Positions 12,024-12,132 of a stretch of 12,132 nt of DNA are shown here, piece after piece; position 1 is the first letter of the stretch; the number at the start of each line of letters is the position of its first letter. This DNA is from JAYUHK01 sp043767025. Lineage in GTDB: Bacteria; Bacteroidota; Bacteroidia; Chitinophagales; Saprospiraceae. The notes beneath the pieces are model-generated. The model did no database searches and was not told the origin of the DNA. It saw only the letters and a program-made list of their open reading frames with translations. Location: positions 1 through 12,132 of the forward strand of contig JAYUHK010000096.1 of assembly GCA_043767025.1 (NCBI GenBank), written 5' to 3'. A program made the position numbers and the translations under genes.

Positions 12024-12042
12024 AGTAACTCACGTTACGCAA
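12024..12042 (-). repeat. Short repeat copy B (inverted relative to copy A)
   Basis: On the minus strand it reads TTGCGTAACGTGAGTTACT, 17 of 19 identical to 151-169 on the plus strand. Internally GTAAC and GTTAC (12025-12029, 12034-12038) can form a 5-bp hairpin with a 4-nt loop. Flanking bases match only weakly, so the shared core is short. Confidence 0.4.
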
Positions 12043-12091
12043 GGATTTTAAATTGATTCTTTTGAATTTAGCTTTGTAGCCATTTACTTGG

Positions 12092-12132
12092 TTTTTGTCA
12101 CTTTTTTTCTTGATAAAAAAAGTAACCAAAAA
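12092..12132. repeat. AT-rich inverted repeat at the right edge
   Basis: ACTTTTTTT (12100-12108) pairs perfectly with AAAAAAAGT (12115-12123) around the 6-nt loop CTTGAT. The stem resumes outside a small internal loop as TTTTTG (12092-12097) with CAAAAA (12127-12132). The window ends here, so the element may continue. It could be a terminator-like or dispersed intergenic repeat. Confidence 0.45.

Larger units (their letters stand above)
11851..12132. other. Gene-free right edge with promoter-like motif and repeats
   Basis: No ORF of useful size was found on either strand. After the promoter-like motif at 11875-11906 come a six-codon reading frame (11943-11960, MKNAP then stop), the second copy of the short repeat (12024-12042) and an AT hairpin (12092-12132). 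It may hold a small RNA, or the long leader of a gene beyond the window. Confidence 0.4.

Noticed and set aside
151..12042. Composite transposon bounded by the inverted 19-bp copies
   Set aside because: The interval contains only ordinary chromosomal genes, no transposase, and no terminal duplications.

Overview
The window looks like chromosomal DNA from a Bacteroidota bacterium, probably an environmental, Cytophagales- or Saprospirales-like lineage; genus not resolvable by eye. The grounds are: promoters of the TTTG / TAnnTTTG type at the HU gene, the tRNA gene and near the right edge; A/T-rich sequence without Shine-Dalgarno motifs before start codons; transketolase split into separate N- and C-terminal subunit genes; a lipoprotein-like LptC and a large lipoprotein-like M23 peptidase typical of this phylum; and a tRNA gene without an encoded CCA. 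Coding DNA is moderate in GC, intergenic DNA very AT-rich.

Layout. 1-250: AT-rich, gene-free, with one hairpin and one short repeat copy. 251-1512 (minus): a small lipoprotein-like gene overlapping aroB (TAATG junction). 1727-2045 (plus): HU with a near-ideal promoter. 2163-5209 (plus): transketolase N-subunit gene, a 25-copy heptamer array, transketolase C-subunit gene, and a TIGR01777-type epimerase 3 nt further on. 5201-5632 (minus): a small HAD-type phosphatase overlapping the epimerase tail to tail by 9 nt. 5949-8505 (plus): an M23 envelope peptidase, then lptC, ended by a strong hairpin. 8580-9182 (minus): a DUF937-type protein with two DxDxDG loops. 9549-9666: tRNA-Val(UAC) with its promoter and terminator. 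9782-10376: a small heat-shock protein preceded by a GG-N10-GC sigma-54-type promoter and dyad elements, followed by a terminator. 10561-11850: an exported MORN-repeat/caspase-like protein. 11851-12132: no sizeable gene, but a strong promoter-like motif, a repeat copy and an AT hairpin at the edge.

How the genes fit together. Most are housekeeping: shikimate pathway (aroB), nucleoid (HU), non-oxidative pentose phosphate pathway (the two transketolase halves, presumably forming one enzyme; erythrose-4-phosphate from transketolase is upstream of the shikimate pathway), envelope maintenance (M23 peptidase, LptC) and proteostasis (Hsp20). The less ordinary parts are the MORN-caspase protein, the sigma-54-type control region of hsp20, the heptamer array between the transketolase halves, and the unexplained promoter-like motif at about 11.9 kb. 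I saw no CRISPR array, complete insertion sequence or prophage.
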